From assembly GCA_964472505.1 (NCBI GenBank), contig CAYYQW010000087.1:1-15380 (forward strand): a DNA stretch of 15,380 nt, in the 5' to 3' direction. The first letter of the stretch is position 1; each line of letters begins with the position of its first letter. Source of the stretch: JAYEIA01 sp964472505. Its GTDB lineage: Bacteria; Bacteroidota; Bacteroidia; Bacteroidales; JAADGE01. The notes below the pieces were generated by a model. It saw nothing but the letters and a program-made list of their open reading frames with translations. It was not told where the DNA came from and ran no database searches. Both the position numbers and the translations under genes were made by a program. Below are positions 6,883 through 13,495 of this stretch, piece by piece.

Positions 6883-6937
6883 AAAAAATAAGCCGGTAAG
6901 TTCTCAGCTTTTATGTTCACTCGTAACTTACCGGTTT
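6883..6937 (-). terminator. Intrinsic terminator after hemE
   Basis: AACTTACCGG (6925-6934) and CCGGTAAGTT (6893-6902) are a perfect 10-bp inverted repeat with a 22-nt spacer, starting about 10 nt after the hemE stop; the leftward RNA then carries six U residues (6888-6883). A second inverted repeat, CCGGCTT (6862-6868) with AAGCCGG (6890-6896), shares the left arm, so two exclusive folds are possible. Confidence 0.7.
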
Positions 6938-6943
6938 TAGTTT

Positions 6944-7963
6944 TTACCAATCGGCTTTTCGCAACCAATCGGTCATAAATCGGGCGTTTTTGTAGGGGAT
7001 ATCCGGCAGAAATCCGTGTCCGAAGTTCAGTATCCATTTATCGTTTTTTCTGTGAAAATCAATAAGTTTTGAAAGTTCGGAGGCAATTCGTTCTTGCGAA
7101 GCGTAAAGCAGTCGCGGGTCGATGTTCCCCTGAATACCTATATTGGGCGGCAAAACTTTGCGGGCAATGTGCAATGGTGTTTGCCAATCTACGCCATAGA
7201 AGTCGCATAAATCGTCTTTTATGTTGTGTATTCCGGCTCCAAATCCTTTGGGAAAGAAGATAAAGGGCATGTTTTGTGCTTTCAGTGCGCGGCTGATTTT
7301 TTCAACCGCCGGCATAAAGAGTTCCAAATACAACTCGGCGGGAATGAGGCCGGCGTGTGTTTCAAAAAGCTGAAAGGCTGAAATGCCGTGTTTTACCTGC
7401 TCGGTGGCATAAGTGATTGAAAGTTCAGCTATGCGCTCATTCAGTTCACGAACGGTTTCTTTGTTTTGGTAAATATATTTTACGGCATCCGGAAATTCGT
7501 GTTTTCGGCTGAGGCCTTGCAGCATGTAGAGCAAAACTGTAAGCGGGCCGCCGCAGAAACCAATCAGCGGTATGTCGGCCGGCTTGGTTTTTATAATTTC
7601 ATCAATGGCATTGTAGATATACTGCAATTTTTCGGGCTGAGGATTGAGTTGTGCCAAAGGATTTTCGGCATCTTTCAGCGGCTTTTCAAAAACCGGCCCT
7701 TTGTCGGTGAAATCCAAGCCCATGCCCATGGCATAGGGTATAACCAAAATGTCGGAAAACAAAATGGCGGCATCGGTTTTCAAGTCTTCAATGGGCATTA
7801 AGGTAACTTCGGCTGCCAGTTTGGGGTCTTGCATCAGTTGCCAAAAGCTGTATTGCTCTTTTAATTTCATGTAATTGGGCAATACGCGCCCGGCTTGGCG
7901 CATAAACCACATAGGCGGCCGTTCGGTTTTTTTCCCTTCTAAGGTATCGGTAAATAGTGACAT
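6944..7963 (-). CDS. hemE: Uroporphyrinogen decarboxylase
   Basis: A 339-residue cytosolic enzyme that removes the four acetate carboxyls of uroporphyrinogen III to give coproporphyrinogen III; needs no cofactor. Signature stretch PPMWFMRQAGRVLPNY (residues 16-31) carries the substrate-binding arginines (RQAGR 22-26); the catalytic Asp is D71 in FSDILVIPYAMGMG. The second family signature GFCGGPLTVLLYMLQG is at 135-150, and NFGHGFLPDIPY near the C-terminus carries the conserved His. Length is normal. ATG at 7963. It is the last haem gene of the leftward cluster, 71 bp after hemL, and ends at its own terminator. Confidence 0.97.
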   Translation of the reverse strand: MSLFTDTLEGKKTERPPMWFMRQAGRVLPNYMKLKEQYSFWQLMQDPKLAAEVTLMPIEDLKTDAAILFSDILVIPYAMGMGLDFTDKGPVFEKPLKDAENPLAQLNPQPEKLQYIYNAIDEIIKTKPADIPLIGFCGGPLTVLLYMLQGLSRKHEFPDAVKYIYQNKETVRELNERIAELSITYATEQVKHGISAFQLFETHAGLIPAELYLELFMPAVEKISRALKAQNMPFIFFPKGFGAGIHNIKDDLCDFYGVDWQTPLHIARKVLPPNIGIQGNIDPRLLYASQERIASELSKLIDFHRKNDKWILNFGHGFLPDIPYKNARFMTDWLRKADW

Positions 7964-7987
7964 TTTTTTATTTGTTTAGAATTTAAA

Positions 7988-8018
7988 GCTTTGCTAAAGT
8001 TTTGAATTTCGGCAAAGC
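7988..8018 (-). other. Hairpin in the hemL-hemE gap
   Basis: GCTTTGC (7988-7994) and GCAAAGC (8012-8018) form a perfect 7-bp stem with a 17-nt loop, in the 71-bp spacer between the two genes. There is no U-tract after it, so an mRNA-processing or stability hairpin is as likely as a weak terminator. Confidence 0.3.
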
Positions 8019-8034
8019 CGTATAAATGATTACC

Positions 8035-9324
8035 TTACAGTTGCTTCATGGCTTCAAGGCTCACGGCTATGGTTTTGTCTAAATCTTCTTTGCTGTGTGC
8101 TATGGAAACAAAATTGCTTTCAAACTGCGAAGGTGCCCAATATACGCCGTTTTTCAAACAGTGCATATAGTATTTTCTGAATTTTTCGGTATCGCATTTG
8201 GCGGCATCGGCATAGTTTTGCGGATTATCGCCTTCGGTGAAAAAGAGTGTTATCATTGAGCCTACACGATTAATCTTAGCTTTGATTCCGGCTTTTTTAA
8301 TGTTTTCGAGCAAACCGGCTTCAAGATAAGCGGATTTTTCTTCCAAATCTTTGTAGAAGTCAGGCGTTTCGTTCAGAATTTTCAGGGTGGTGTAACCGGC
8401 ACTCATGGCCAGAGGGTTTCCGGAGAGTGTGCCGGCTTGGTACACCGGGCCGGCCGGAGCGAGTTGCTCCATAATTTCGCGTTTTCCGCCGTAGGCTCCT
8501 ACGGGCAAACCGCCGCCGATAATTTTCCCGAAAGTGGTTAAGTCGGGCGTAATGCCGTATAGCTCTTGCGCACTACCTTTGGCTACTCGAAAACCGGACA
8601 TTACTTCATCGAAAATCAATACTGTTCCGTATTCTTTGGTAATATTACGCAGGCCTTGCAAGAATTCGGGTTTGGGCTGCATTACGCCCATGTTTCCGGG
8701 TACCGGTTCCACGATTACGGCGGCTATTTCTTTGCCTTTTTCTTCAAAAAGGGCTTTTACCGAATCAATATTATTAAACTCGGCACTTAAAGTGTCTTTG
8801 GCCGTTCCTTTGGTAACACCGGGGCTGTCGGGCAGAGCCAGCGTCATGGCGCCGGAGCCGGCTTTTATAAGCAGACTGTCGGCATGGCCGTGGTAGCAGC
8901 CTTCAAATTTCACAATCAGTTCGCGGCCGGTATATCCGCGCGCCAGGCGTAATGCGCTCATGGTGGCTTCCGTTCCGGAGTTTACCATGCGCACCAATTC
9001 CATGGACGGCAGCATTTCTTTTACCAGTTCGGCCATATCGGTTTCAATAACCGTAGGCGCACCGAAACTTGTGCTGTTAAGTGATGTTTGACGGATGTTA
9101 TCCAAAACATCATCGTGGGCATGACCGAGAATCATCGGGCCCCAAGAGCCTACGTAGTCGATGTATTCGTTGCCGTCAATATCCCACATTTTAGAACCTT
9201 TGGCTTTATCTATAAAAACCGGGTCGGCCTTTACGCTGTTCATGGCTCTGGCGGGTGAGTTCACGCCGCCGGTTATGCTTTTTTGTGCGCGTTTAAATTC
9301 TTGTTTGCTTTTGTTAAATGACAT
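8035..9324 (-). CDS. hemL: Glutamate-1-semialdehyde 2,1-aminomutase
   Basis: A 429-residue PLP enzyme (class III aminotransferase fold) that converts glutamate-1-semialdehyde to 5-aminolevulinate, the second C5-pathway step. Seen: GGVNSPARA (residues 19-27), the substrate loop VNSGTEATMSALRLARG (114-130), CYHGHAD (143-149), the PLP-ring Asp in FDEVMSGFR (238-246) and the Schiff-base Lys267 in TFGKIIGGGLPVGAYGG. Normal length, ATG at 9324. It lies next to hemE but is cut off from hemB by about 3.1 kb of accessory genes on the same strand. Only 62 bp separate it from the last island gene and no clear promoter is seen there, so readthrough from the island is possible. Confidence 0.97.
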   Translation of the reverse strand: MSFNKSKQEFKRAQKSITGGVNSPARAMNSVKADPVFIDKAKGSKMWDIDGNEYIDYVGSWGPMILGHAHDDVLDNIRQTSLNSTSFGAPTVIETDMAELVKEMLPSMELVRMVNSGTEATMSALRLARGYTGRELIVKFEGCYHGHADSLLIKAGSGAMTLALPDSPGVTKGTAKDTLSAEFNNIDSVKALFEEKGKEIAAVIVEPVPGNMGVMQPKPEFLQGLRNITKEYGTVLIFDEVMSGFRVAKGSAQELYGITPDLTTFGKIIGGGLPVGAYGGKREIMEQLAPAGPVYQAGTLSGNPLAMSAGYTTLKILNETPDFYKDLEEKSAYLEAGLLENIKKAGIKAKINRVGSMITLFFTEGDNPQNYADAAKCDTEKFRKYYMHCLKNGVYWAPSQFESNFVSIAHSKEDLDKTIAVSLEAMKQL

Positions 9325-9386
9325 ATTATTTTATTGTTTTAATTTTAAAATTTTTCTATTTCTAATCAATTTAGCCGTATTAATTC

Positions 9387-10031
9387 TCAATCATCATTTA
9401 ATATGTTGTTTAATTTCCGAATATCAATAAAAAATTCTTTAAGAGTTGCCGTATCAAGATTTGCAAGTAAGACCGGGGCATCTTTAAGTTTTCCGTATTT
9501 TTTCTTCTTTTTTTTACCTCGTTTTATTTCTGAAAAATACCGTTGAAGTATTATATTTAAAACTTTATCCGGATTTTTAATTTCCTCAGGATGCTTATAA
9601 ATCAATTTGTTATCAGCGGCAATTTCAAAATTGATTTTTTCTCTTTTATATCTTGCCGAAAACACTTTATCTATTGTTTCCGGTTGAGATAAAATCCATG
9701 ACTCCATTTTTTGCACCATAAAAATAATTTTATCCTTATCAGCTTTCAAATCAAGATAATCTAATTTTTTATTTTTTTCGTTTGAAGGTCTGTCCAAGTC
9801 AATAACTAATAAAGAATTAGTTGATGCATGATTTTGCATTTTAAAAAATTTGGCTGCCTGTTTTTCACTTGCCCCCATTTCTACAATAATATTGAACCGC
9901 TCATTGTTACATATTTGAGAAAAAAGATGATAAAAACTTTCCCGAAGTTTTTCACTATTGTTAATTGTCTGTATTGTTGCATTTTCACTCTTCAAGATAC
10001 CACCTTCCACAAATATTGTAATATCTACCAT
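9387..10031 (-). CDS. DUF4276-type, TOPRIM-like protein (ATPase partner)
   Basis: 214 residues. The N-terminus ITIFVEGG with Glu9, followed by LLVIDLD with Asp78 and Asp80, is the Glu...DxD layout of TOPRIM-like nucleases; FMVQKMESWILSQPETI (104-120) matches the MEsW segment I know from DUF4276 proteins. A Lys-rich run (172-178) precedes the closing helical part. The ATG overlaps the stop of the AAA ATPase gene by 7 bp (ATGGTAG), showing translational coupling, and DUF4276 proteins commonly accompany such ATPases. The likely role is the nuclease or effector of an ATPase-gated defence pair, by analogy with the AriA/AriB layout of PARIS, whose effector is a different family (DUF4435). Catalytic activity and system type are inferred. 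Confidence 0.72.
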   Translation of the reverse strand: MVDITIFVEGGILKSENATIQTINNSEKLRESFYHLFSQICNNERFNIIVEMGASEKQAAKFFKMQNHASTNSLLVIDLDRPSNEKNKKLDYLDLKADKDKIIFMVQKMESWILSQPETIDKVFSARYKREKINFEIAADNKLIYKHPEEIKNPDKVLNIILQRYFSEIKRGKKKKKKYGKLKDAPVLLANLDTATLKEFFIDIRKLNNILNDD

Positions 10032-11254
10032 CTTTTTCCCCCTATTTTACCGCTTAGCCACAATTGTCCGGCCAAATATTCATCGTTCCAATTCACATAA
10101 TCATCTTCTGTTTTGACTGATACGATTGTTTGATTGCTTGAATTTTTTTCAAATATCATTATATCTTCCAAATCAAAAGCATTGAGTAATAGTGGAGAAT
10201 GCGTAGCAATAATAAGTTGAGTATCTTTTGATGCTTCTTTTATTGCTTCGGTAATTGTATTTATCATATCCGGATGCAATCCAATCTCAGGCTCATCAAT
10301 GCAAATTATACTGCCTCTTTCGGGATTATGTAATATTGTGAGCAGCAATAAGTATCTTAGAGTGCCGTCTGAAATATGTCTTGCTCCAACACTTTTTGAA
10401 AGTTTTTTTTCTCTTAAAACCAGATAAACCAAAGAACCTAAAAGGTCAAAGCCGGTATCAATAAAATAAGGATTTATTTTTTTTATGGCATTTTGGATTT
10501 TTTCATAGTGCAGAGTGTGCTGATTTTTAAGACGGTTTAGGATTTGTGCCAGATTTTCGCCATTAGAAAGTAATTTTTCTTCAACTCCGAATGAAGCCGG
10601 TTGTCTTATTTTGCTGTCCAATGTGGTATCAAAATAGTCATACACAACCAATCCTTCTATTGCTCTTTTTAAAGTATATAAGGGATAGAATCTTTCCGGA
10701 TCGGAAATTTGCCTCAATACCGGCTCTTGTGTTTTGAAACTTATCGCGTTACTTTCCGGGTTATAATGCTGTAATCCTACCTGACCTTTTTCTCGGGTTG
10801 AAATAAACCCTTTTCCGTTTTTCATTTCAAGAAACAGAAAAGGCTCTTTTCCCTTGCGGGCATTATCGGAAAACAGTCTTTCTTCTATGTAATATGAAGT
10901 TGAACCTGAGCGATGAATGATTAATTCATAAGTTGGGTCTTTCGGAAAATGATAGCCTTGATTCCCGGATAATTTACCAATTTTATCTTTGTCAAACTCA
11001 TACGAAATTTTAATGTAATCGGCGTTTGTTTCATTGAAATTAGCCACAAAACTAAATCCGCTCCATTCTTTTACAAATAATTTTTCAAATCCGTCGCCGG
11101 CTATGCTTTCATATAAAAGTCTTACAGCTCTTATGAAATTTGACTTTCCGCTTCCGTTTATGCCAACGGCTACATTTACGGTATCGTTCAGATGTATCGT
11201 TGTCGAATTATCTCCAAAACTGAAAAAGTTTTCTAATGTAATTTTCTTTATCAT
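10025..11254 (-). CDS. AAA_21/AAA_15-type ATPase (SMC/ABC-like head), defence-pair ATPase
   Basis: 409 residues. Walker A GINGSGKS (31-38) follows an N-terminal strand with FFSFGDN; a long middle part (about 55-285) lacks the zinc hook of RloC. The ABC-like signature is SDGTLR (295-300), Walker B IICIDEPEIGLHP (316-328, D320/E321), and the H-switch is IIATHSPLLL (347-356). The C-terminus YLAGQLWLSGKIGGKRW is of the type seen in ATPases paired with DUF4276 proteins. There is no TOPRIM domain in the chain, so it is not an OLD nuclease; that part is on the next, overlapping gene. Only 16 bp separate it from the upstream DUF2442-HTH gene, so three genes probably form one operon. AT-rich compared with the haem genes on both sides. 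Probable anti-phage sensor/ATPase; not assigned to a named system. Confidence 0.87.
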   Translation of the reverse strand: MIKKITLENFFSFGDNSTTIHLNDTVNVAVGINGSGKSNFIRAVRLLYESIAGDGFEKLFVKEWSGFSFVANFNETNADYIKISYEFDKDKIGKLSGNQGYHFPKDPTYELIIHRSGSTSYYIEERLFSDNARKGKEPFLFLEMKNGKGFISTREKGQVGLQHYNPESNAISFKTQEPVLRQISDPERFYPLYTLKRAIEGLVVYDYFDTTLDSKIRQPASFGVEEKLLSNGENLAQILNRLKNQHTLHYEKIQNAIKKINPYFIDTGFDLLGSLVYLVLREKKLSKSVGARHISDGTLRYLLLLTILHNPERGSIICIDEPEIGLHPDMINTITEAIKEASKDTQLIIATHSPLLLNAFDLEDIMIFEKNSSNQTIVSVKTEDDYVNWNDEYLAGQLWLSGKIGGKRW

Positions 11255-11270
11255 ATTTATTTATTGGCAG

Positions 11271-11783
11271 TTATTCAATATTTATTTTTAAATGTTTCCC
11301 AAATCCGTTGCGTAAAATATCTCTGATAATTAATAACTCAATATTTGATTTTTCCTGCTCTAATTTTGTGATATATTCTTCTGATATTCCACTTTTTTTT
11401 GCTAACTGTTTTTTTGTCAGCCCCGATTTTAATCTTTCACGTTTTAACAGCAAACCCAAATTTTCAAAAATCTGTTCATCATCGTATTTACTGTTTTGGT
11501 ACAAAACAATTGGGTCAATCCCATAAGGATATTCCTTTTCTTTACCTTTTTCATCAAGCAGCGAAAGCTTTACATTATCCCATGACAATGTGCCGTTGGA
11601 AAGTTTAACTTTATGCAATTCGCTTAAATCTGACAATTTGTATTCAATGTCATCCTTTTGTATTTTCCACTCTTCAAAAAGTTTTTCAAAGTCAATAAAA
11701 CGTCTTTCATCGTTTGAAAATAAACAGTAAATTTTGTAATTGTCTGTTTTATATATCTTTTTTATCCTAACCGGGTCTTCCAT
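11271..11783 (-). CDS. DUF2442 and XRE-type helix-turn-helix protein
   Basis: 170 residues with two parts. Residues about 5-95 look like DUF2442: FSNDERRFIDFEKLFE, LSNGTLSWDNVKL and GIDPIVLYQNS are its usual landmarks. Residues about 108-165 are a Cro/C1-type HTH (LKRERLKSGLTKKQLAKKSG followed by ISEEYITKLEQEKSNIELL). DUF2442 proteins often occur in toxin-antitoxin-like pairs; with the HTH the simplest role is repressor or antitoxin-like controller of the ATPase operon 16 bp downstream. ATG at 11783. No clear TAnnTTTG box is seen in the 73 bp before it, where a palindromic repeat lies instead, so its promoter may be further upstream. The role is inferred from context. Confidence 0.78.
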   Translation of the reverse strand: MEDPVRIKKIYKTDNYKIYCLFSNDERRFIDFEKLFEEWKIQKDDIEYKLSDLSELHKVKLSNGTLSWDNVKLSLLDEKGKEKEYPYGIDPIVLYQNSKYDDEQIFENLGLLLKRERLKSGLTKKQLAKKSGISEEYITKLEQEKSNIELLIIRDILRNGFGKHLKINIE

Positions 11784-11803
11784 TTTTTCATAAGTTCGAA
11801 TTG

Positions 11804-11844
11804 TTCCGACACGTTCAAAAGTCCTGCGGACGTTTTGAAGTGTC
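11804..11844. repeat. Palindromic REP-like repeat, copy A
   Basis: GACACgTTCAAAAGTCC (11808-11824), TGC, then GGACgTTTTGAAGTGTC (11828-11844) make a long hairpin with one extra G in each arm. It lies 13 bp past the MNT gene stop. Compared with copy B the base pair G-C next to CAC is replaced by A-T on both arms, a compensating change. Confidence 0.75.
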
Positions 11845-11856
11845 TGTCATGCTGCA

Positions 11857-12165
11857 TCACGCTGCAACATATTCCACCGATTTTAATATATTGTCTCTTA
11901 CAGATTCTACCCGAATACTTTTCAAACCTTCAACAGTCATTACATCTACTTTTTTTCCGAACAGGTTTTCAAGAAAATCGCACAGTTTAATGAAATCCAA
12001 TCCCAAAGGAGTTGAAAACTCAAGCAGTAAATCAATGTCGCTGTTTTCATCGGCCGTATTGTCGGCGAATGAACCAAACAAGCCAATCTTCCTGACATTG
12101 AATTTGGTTTTCAATTCGGGAAATGTATCTGCTAATTGTTTCTTTATTTGCTCTTTTGTCAGCAT
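11857..12165 (-). CDS. MNT-type minimal nucleotidyltransferase, no HEPN partner
   Basis: 102 residues from the ATG at 12165; the open frame extends to a GTG at 12201, but that lies on a -7-like box. The minimal nucleotidyltransferase fold shows GLFGSFADNTADENSDIDLLLEF, with the nucleotide-binding GS (31-32) and the metal-binding Asp43 and Asp45, and a third Asp (D74) in KKVDVMT. In MntA/HEPN systems this protein inactivates a HEPN RNase toxin by adding AMP to it. Here no HEPN gene is next to it: 73 bp separate it from the next gene downstream and about 340 bp of repeat-filled DNA lie upstream. It is either an orphan or acts on a toxin elsewhere. Fold and active site look intact, so the enzyme may be live. 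Confidence 0.85.
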   Translation of the reverse strand: MLTKEQIKKQLADTFPELKTKFNVRKIGLFGSFADNTADENSDIDLLLEFSTPLGLDFIKLCDFLENLFGKKVDVMTVEGLKSIRVESVRDNILKSVEYVAA

Positions 12166-12200
12166 GGTATTCAAATAAAAGCTAAGAGTATTTATATTCA

Positions 12201-12208
12201 CAAATTTA
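12201..12208 (-). promoter_or_regulatory. Candidate -7 element of the MNT gene
   Basis: Leftward TAAATTTG fits TAnnTTTG, 35 bp before the ATG at 12165. No -33 element is evident. Supports the ATG rather than the GTG start. Confidence 0.35.
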
Positions 12209-12238
12209 CAAAAAATATTTAATTAAACTTGCTTCGTA

Positions 12239-12264
12239 TTCCGACACGTTCATAAGTTCCTGCG
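12239..12264. repeat. Degenerate copy C of the REP-like repeat (left half)
   Basis: TTCCGACACGTTCA (12239-12252) is identical to the start of copy A (11804-11817), then AAGTTCCTGCG diverges by one inserted T. The matching right arm is missing, so this copy cannot form the same hairpin. Copies A and C lie on either side of the MNT gene in the same orientation. Confidence 0.6.
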
Positions 12265-12341
12265 CCTGCGTGATGCTTTCACCACACGGAATTTTAAAGC
12301 CGCCTGTTTGGCATCAGGTGAAAACACCTGACGTGCGCAGG
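12259..12341. other. Structured intergenic element upstream of the MNT gene
   Basis: CCTGCGC (12259-12265) can pair with GCGCAGG (12335-12341), enclosing an inner hairpin TCAGGTG-AAAA-CACCTGA (12314-12331). The 9-mer GCGTGATGC (12268-12276) recurs inverted at 11854-11862, over the MNT stop. The gap 12166-12503 has no credible coding frame; beyond these structures and repeats I see only CTGAGCTTGTCGAAG (12354-12368), a motif I recall as dispersed in many bacterial genomes. Confidence 0.5.
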
Positions 12342-12426
12342 TCTTTTCGGAGACTGAGCTTGTCGAAGTCGATGATTAACAGTTTTGTACAGCAACCTGA
12401 CATGTGAAAACTTCATCTGTTTTATC

Positions 12427-12489
12427 TTCCGGCACGTTCAAAAGTCCTGCGGACGTTTTGAAGTGCCGGAAGGTTTTGAAGTGCCGGAA
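12427..12489. repeat. Palindromic REP-like repeat, copy B, with duplicated right arm
   Basis: CCGGCACgTTCAAAAGTCC (12429-12447), TGC, then GGACgTTTTGAAGTGCCGG (12451-12469) form a hairpin. The right arm GTTTTGAAGTGCCGGAA (12455-12471) is repeated exactly at 12473-12489, an 18-bp tandem period. It lies 15 bp past the hemB stop, the usual place for REP elements, and may act as a 3' stabiliser or terminator. Confidence 0.8.
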
Positions 12490-12503
12490 CATTTTTGAGT
12501 TTC

Positions 12504-13478
12504 TTATTTTTTGAGCATTTGGGCAAACTGCTTGGCGTGATAAGTGATGATAATATCGGCGCCGGCGCGTTTGATGCTTGTCAGAATTTCGCGAATCATA
12601 CGTTCTTCATCAATCCAACCTTTTTCGGCGGCAGCTTTTACCATGGAAAACTCTCCGCTTACGTTGTAAGCAGCTAAGGGCATATTGTATGTATCTTTCA
12701 CTCTTCGGATAATATCCAAATAGCTGAGTGCCGGTTTTACCATTACAATGTCGGCGCCTTCTTCAATATCTAAAGCCACTTCGCGCAGTGCTTCATCCGA
12801 ATTGTCGGGATTCATTTGGTAGGTGTTGCGGTCGCCAAATTGCGGTGCGCTGTCGGCGGCATCTCTGAAAGGGCCGTAGAAAGATGATGCGTATTTGGCG
12901 GAATAGGCCATAATGGGCAAATTGGTGTATCCGTTTTCGTCCAATGCTTCGCGCATCATGGCTACGCGGCCGTCCATCATATCGCTGGGCGCTACCATAT
13001 CCACACCGGCTTTGGCGAAAGCTACGGCTTGCATAGATAGTGTGTCCAGAGTGCTGTCGTTGTCCACATCGCCGTTGATTATTGTGCCGCAATGGCCGTG
13101 GGTGGTGTATTCACAGTTACATACATCGGCAATTATGTATGCTTCGGGCACATCTTTTTTTATGGCGCGAATGGCTTGGGGAATAATGGAATCATCGTGG
13201 GCTCCGATTTCGCCGGTTTCATCTTTTTCGGCCGGGATACCGAAAAGCAGAAAACTGCTGACTCCCAAATCAAGCAATTCTTTTACTTCTTTCACCAAAA
13301 GCTCCACGGAGAGTTGATAATTACCGGGCATGGATGCTATGGGGTTTTTAATGTTTTTGCCGGCAATGGCAAAAAGCGGCATTATCAGGTCGTCCAATTT
13401 AACATCGGTTTCGCTTACCATGCGGCGCAATACGGGATGGCTTCTGAGTCGTCTTAATCGTGTTACGGGAAAATACAT
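12504..13478 (-). CDS. hemB: Porphobilinogen synthase (delta-aminolevulinate dehydratase)
   Basis: A 324-residue cytosolic TIM-barrel enzyme that condenses two 5-aminolevulinates into porphobilinogen. The two Schiff-base lysines are Lys195 (YSAKYASSFYGPFRDA) and Lys248 (VMVKPALSYLD). The metal loop DVCNCEYTTHGHCG holds Cys120, Cys122 and Cys130, the zinc-type site rather than the Asp-rich magnesium type. Normal length; ATG at 13478, 17 bp after hemD, so hemC-hemD-hemB form one transcription unit. A palindromic repeat follows its stop, then the accessory island in the place where hemL might otherwise come. Confidence 0.97.
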   Translation of the reverse strand: MYFPVTRLRRLRSHPVLRRMVSETDVKLDDLIMPLFAIAGKNIKNPIASMPGNYQLSVELLVKEVKELLDLGVSSFLLFGIPAEKDETGEIGAHDDSIIPQAIRAIKKDVPEAYIIADVCNCEYTTHGHCGTIINGDVDNDSTLDTLSMQAVAFAKAGVDMVAPSDMMDGRVAMMREALDENGYTNLPIMAYSAKYASSFYGPFRDAADSAPQFGDRNTYQMNPDNSDEALREVALDIEEGADIVMVKPALSYLDIIRRVKDTYNMPLAAYNVSGEFSMVKAAAEKGWIDEERMIREILTSIKRAGADIIITYHAKQFAQMLKK

Positions 13479-13495
13479 ATTATTATTTTTTTGTT

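Noticed and set aside
6846..7037. 63-residue leftward frame overlapping the hemE 3' end
   Set aside because: It lies in another frame over conserved hemE sequence and across the terminator; no recognisable protein.
9387..11254. Assignment of the ATPase/TOPRIM-like pair to OLD/Gabija or RloC
   Set aside because: The ATPase has no fused TOPRIM domain, no helicase gene follows, and no zinc-hook motif is seen in the middle region.
11801..12178. 125-residue rightward frame opposite the MNT gene
   Set aside because: Antisense to the conserved nucleotidyltransferase motif and starts within the palindromic repeat.
11804..12489. CRISPR array
   Set aside because: The repeat copies are few, unevenly spaced, partly degenerate and palindromic; no regular spacers.
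12166..12503. Possible degraded HEPN toxin gene upstream of the MNT gene
   Set aside because: No residual RxxxxH-type helix or long frame on either strand; the space is filled by repeats and hairpins.
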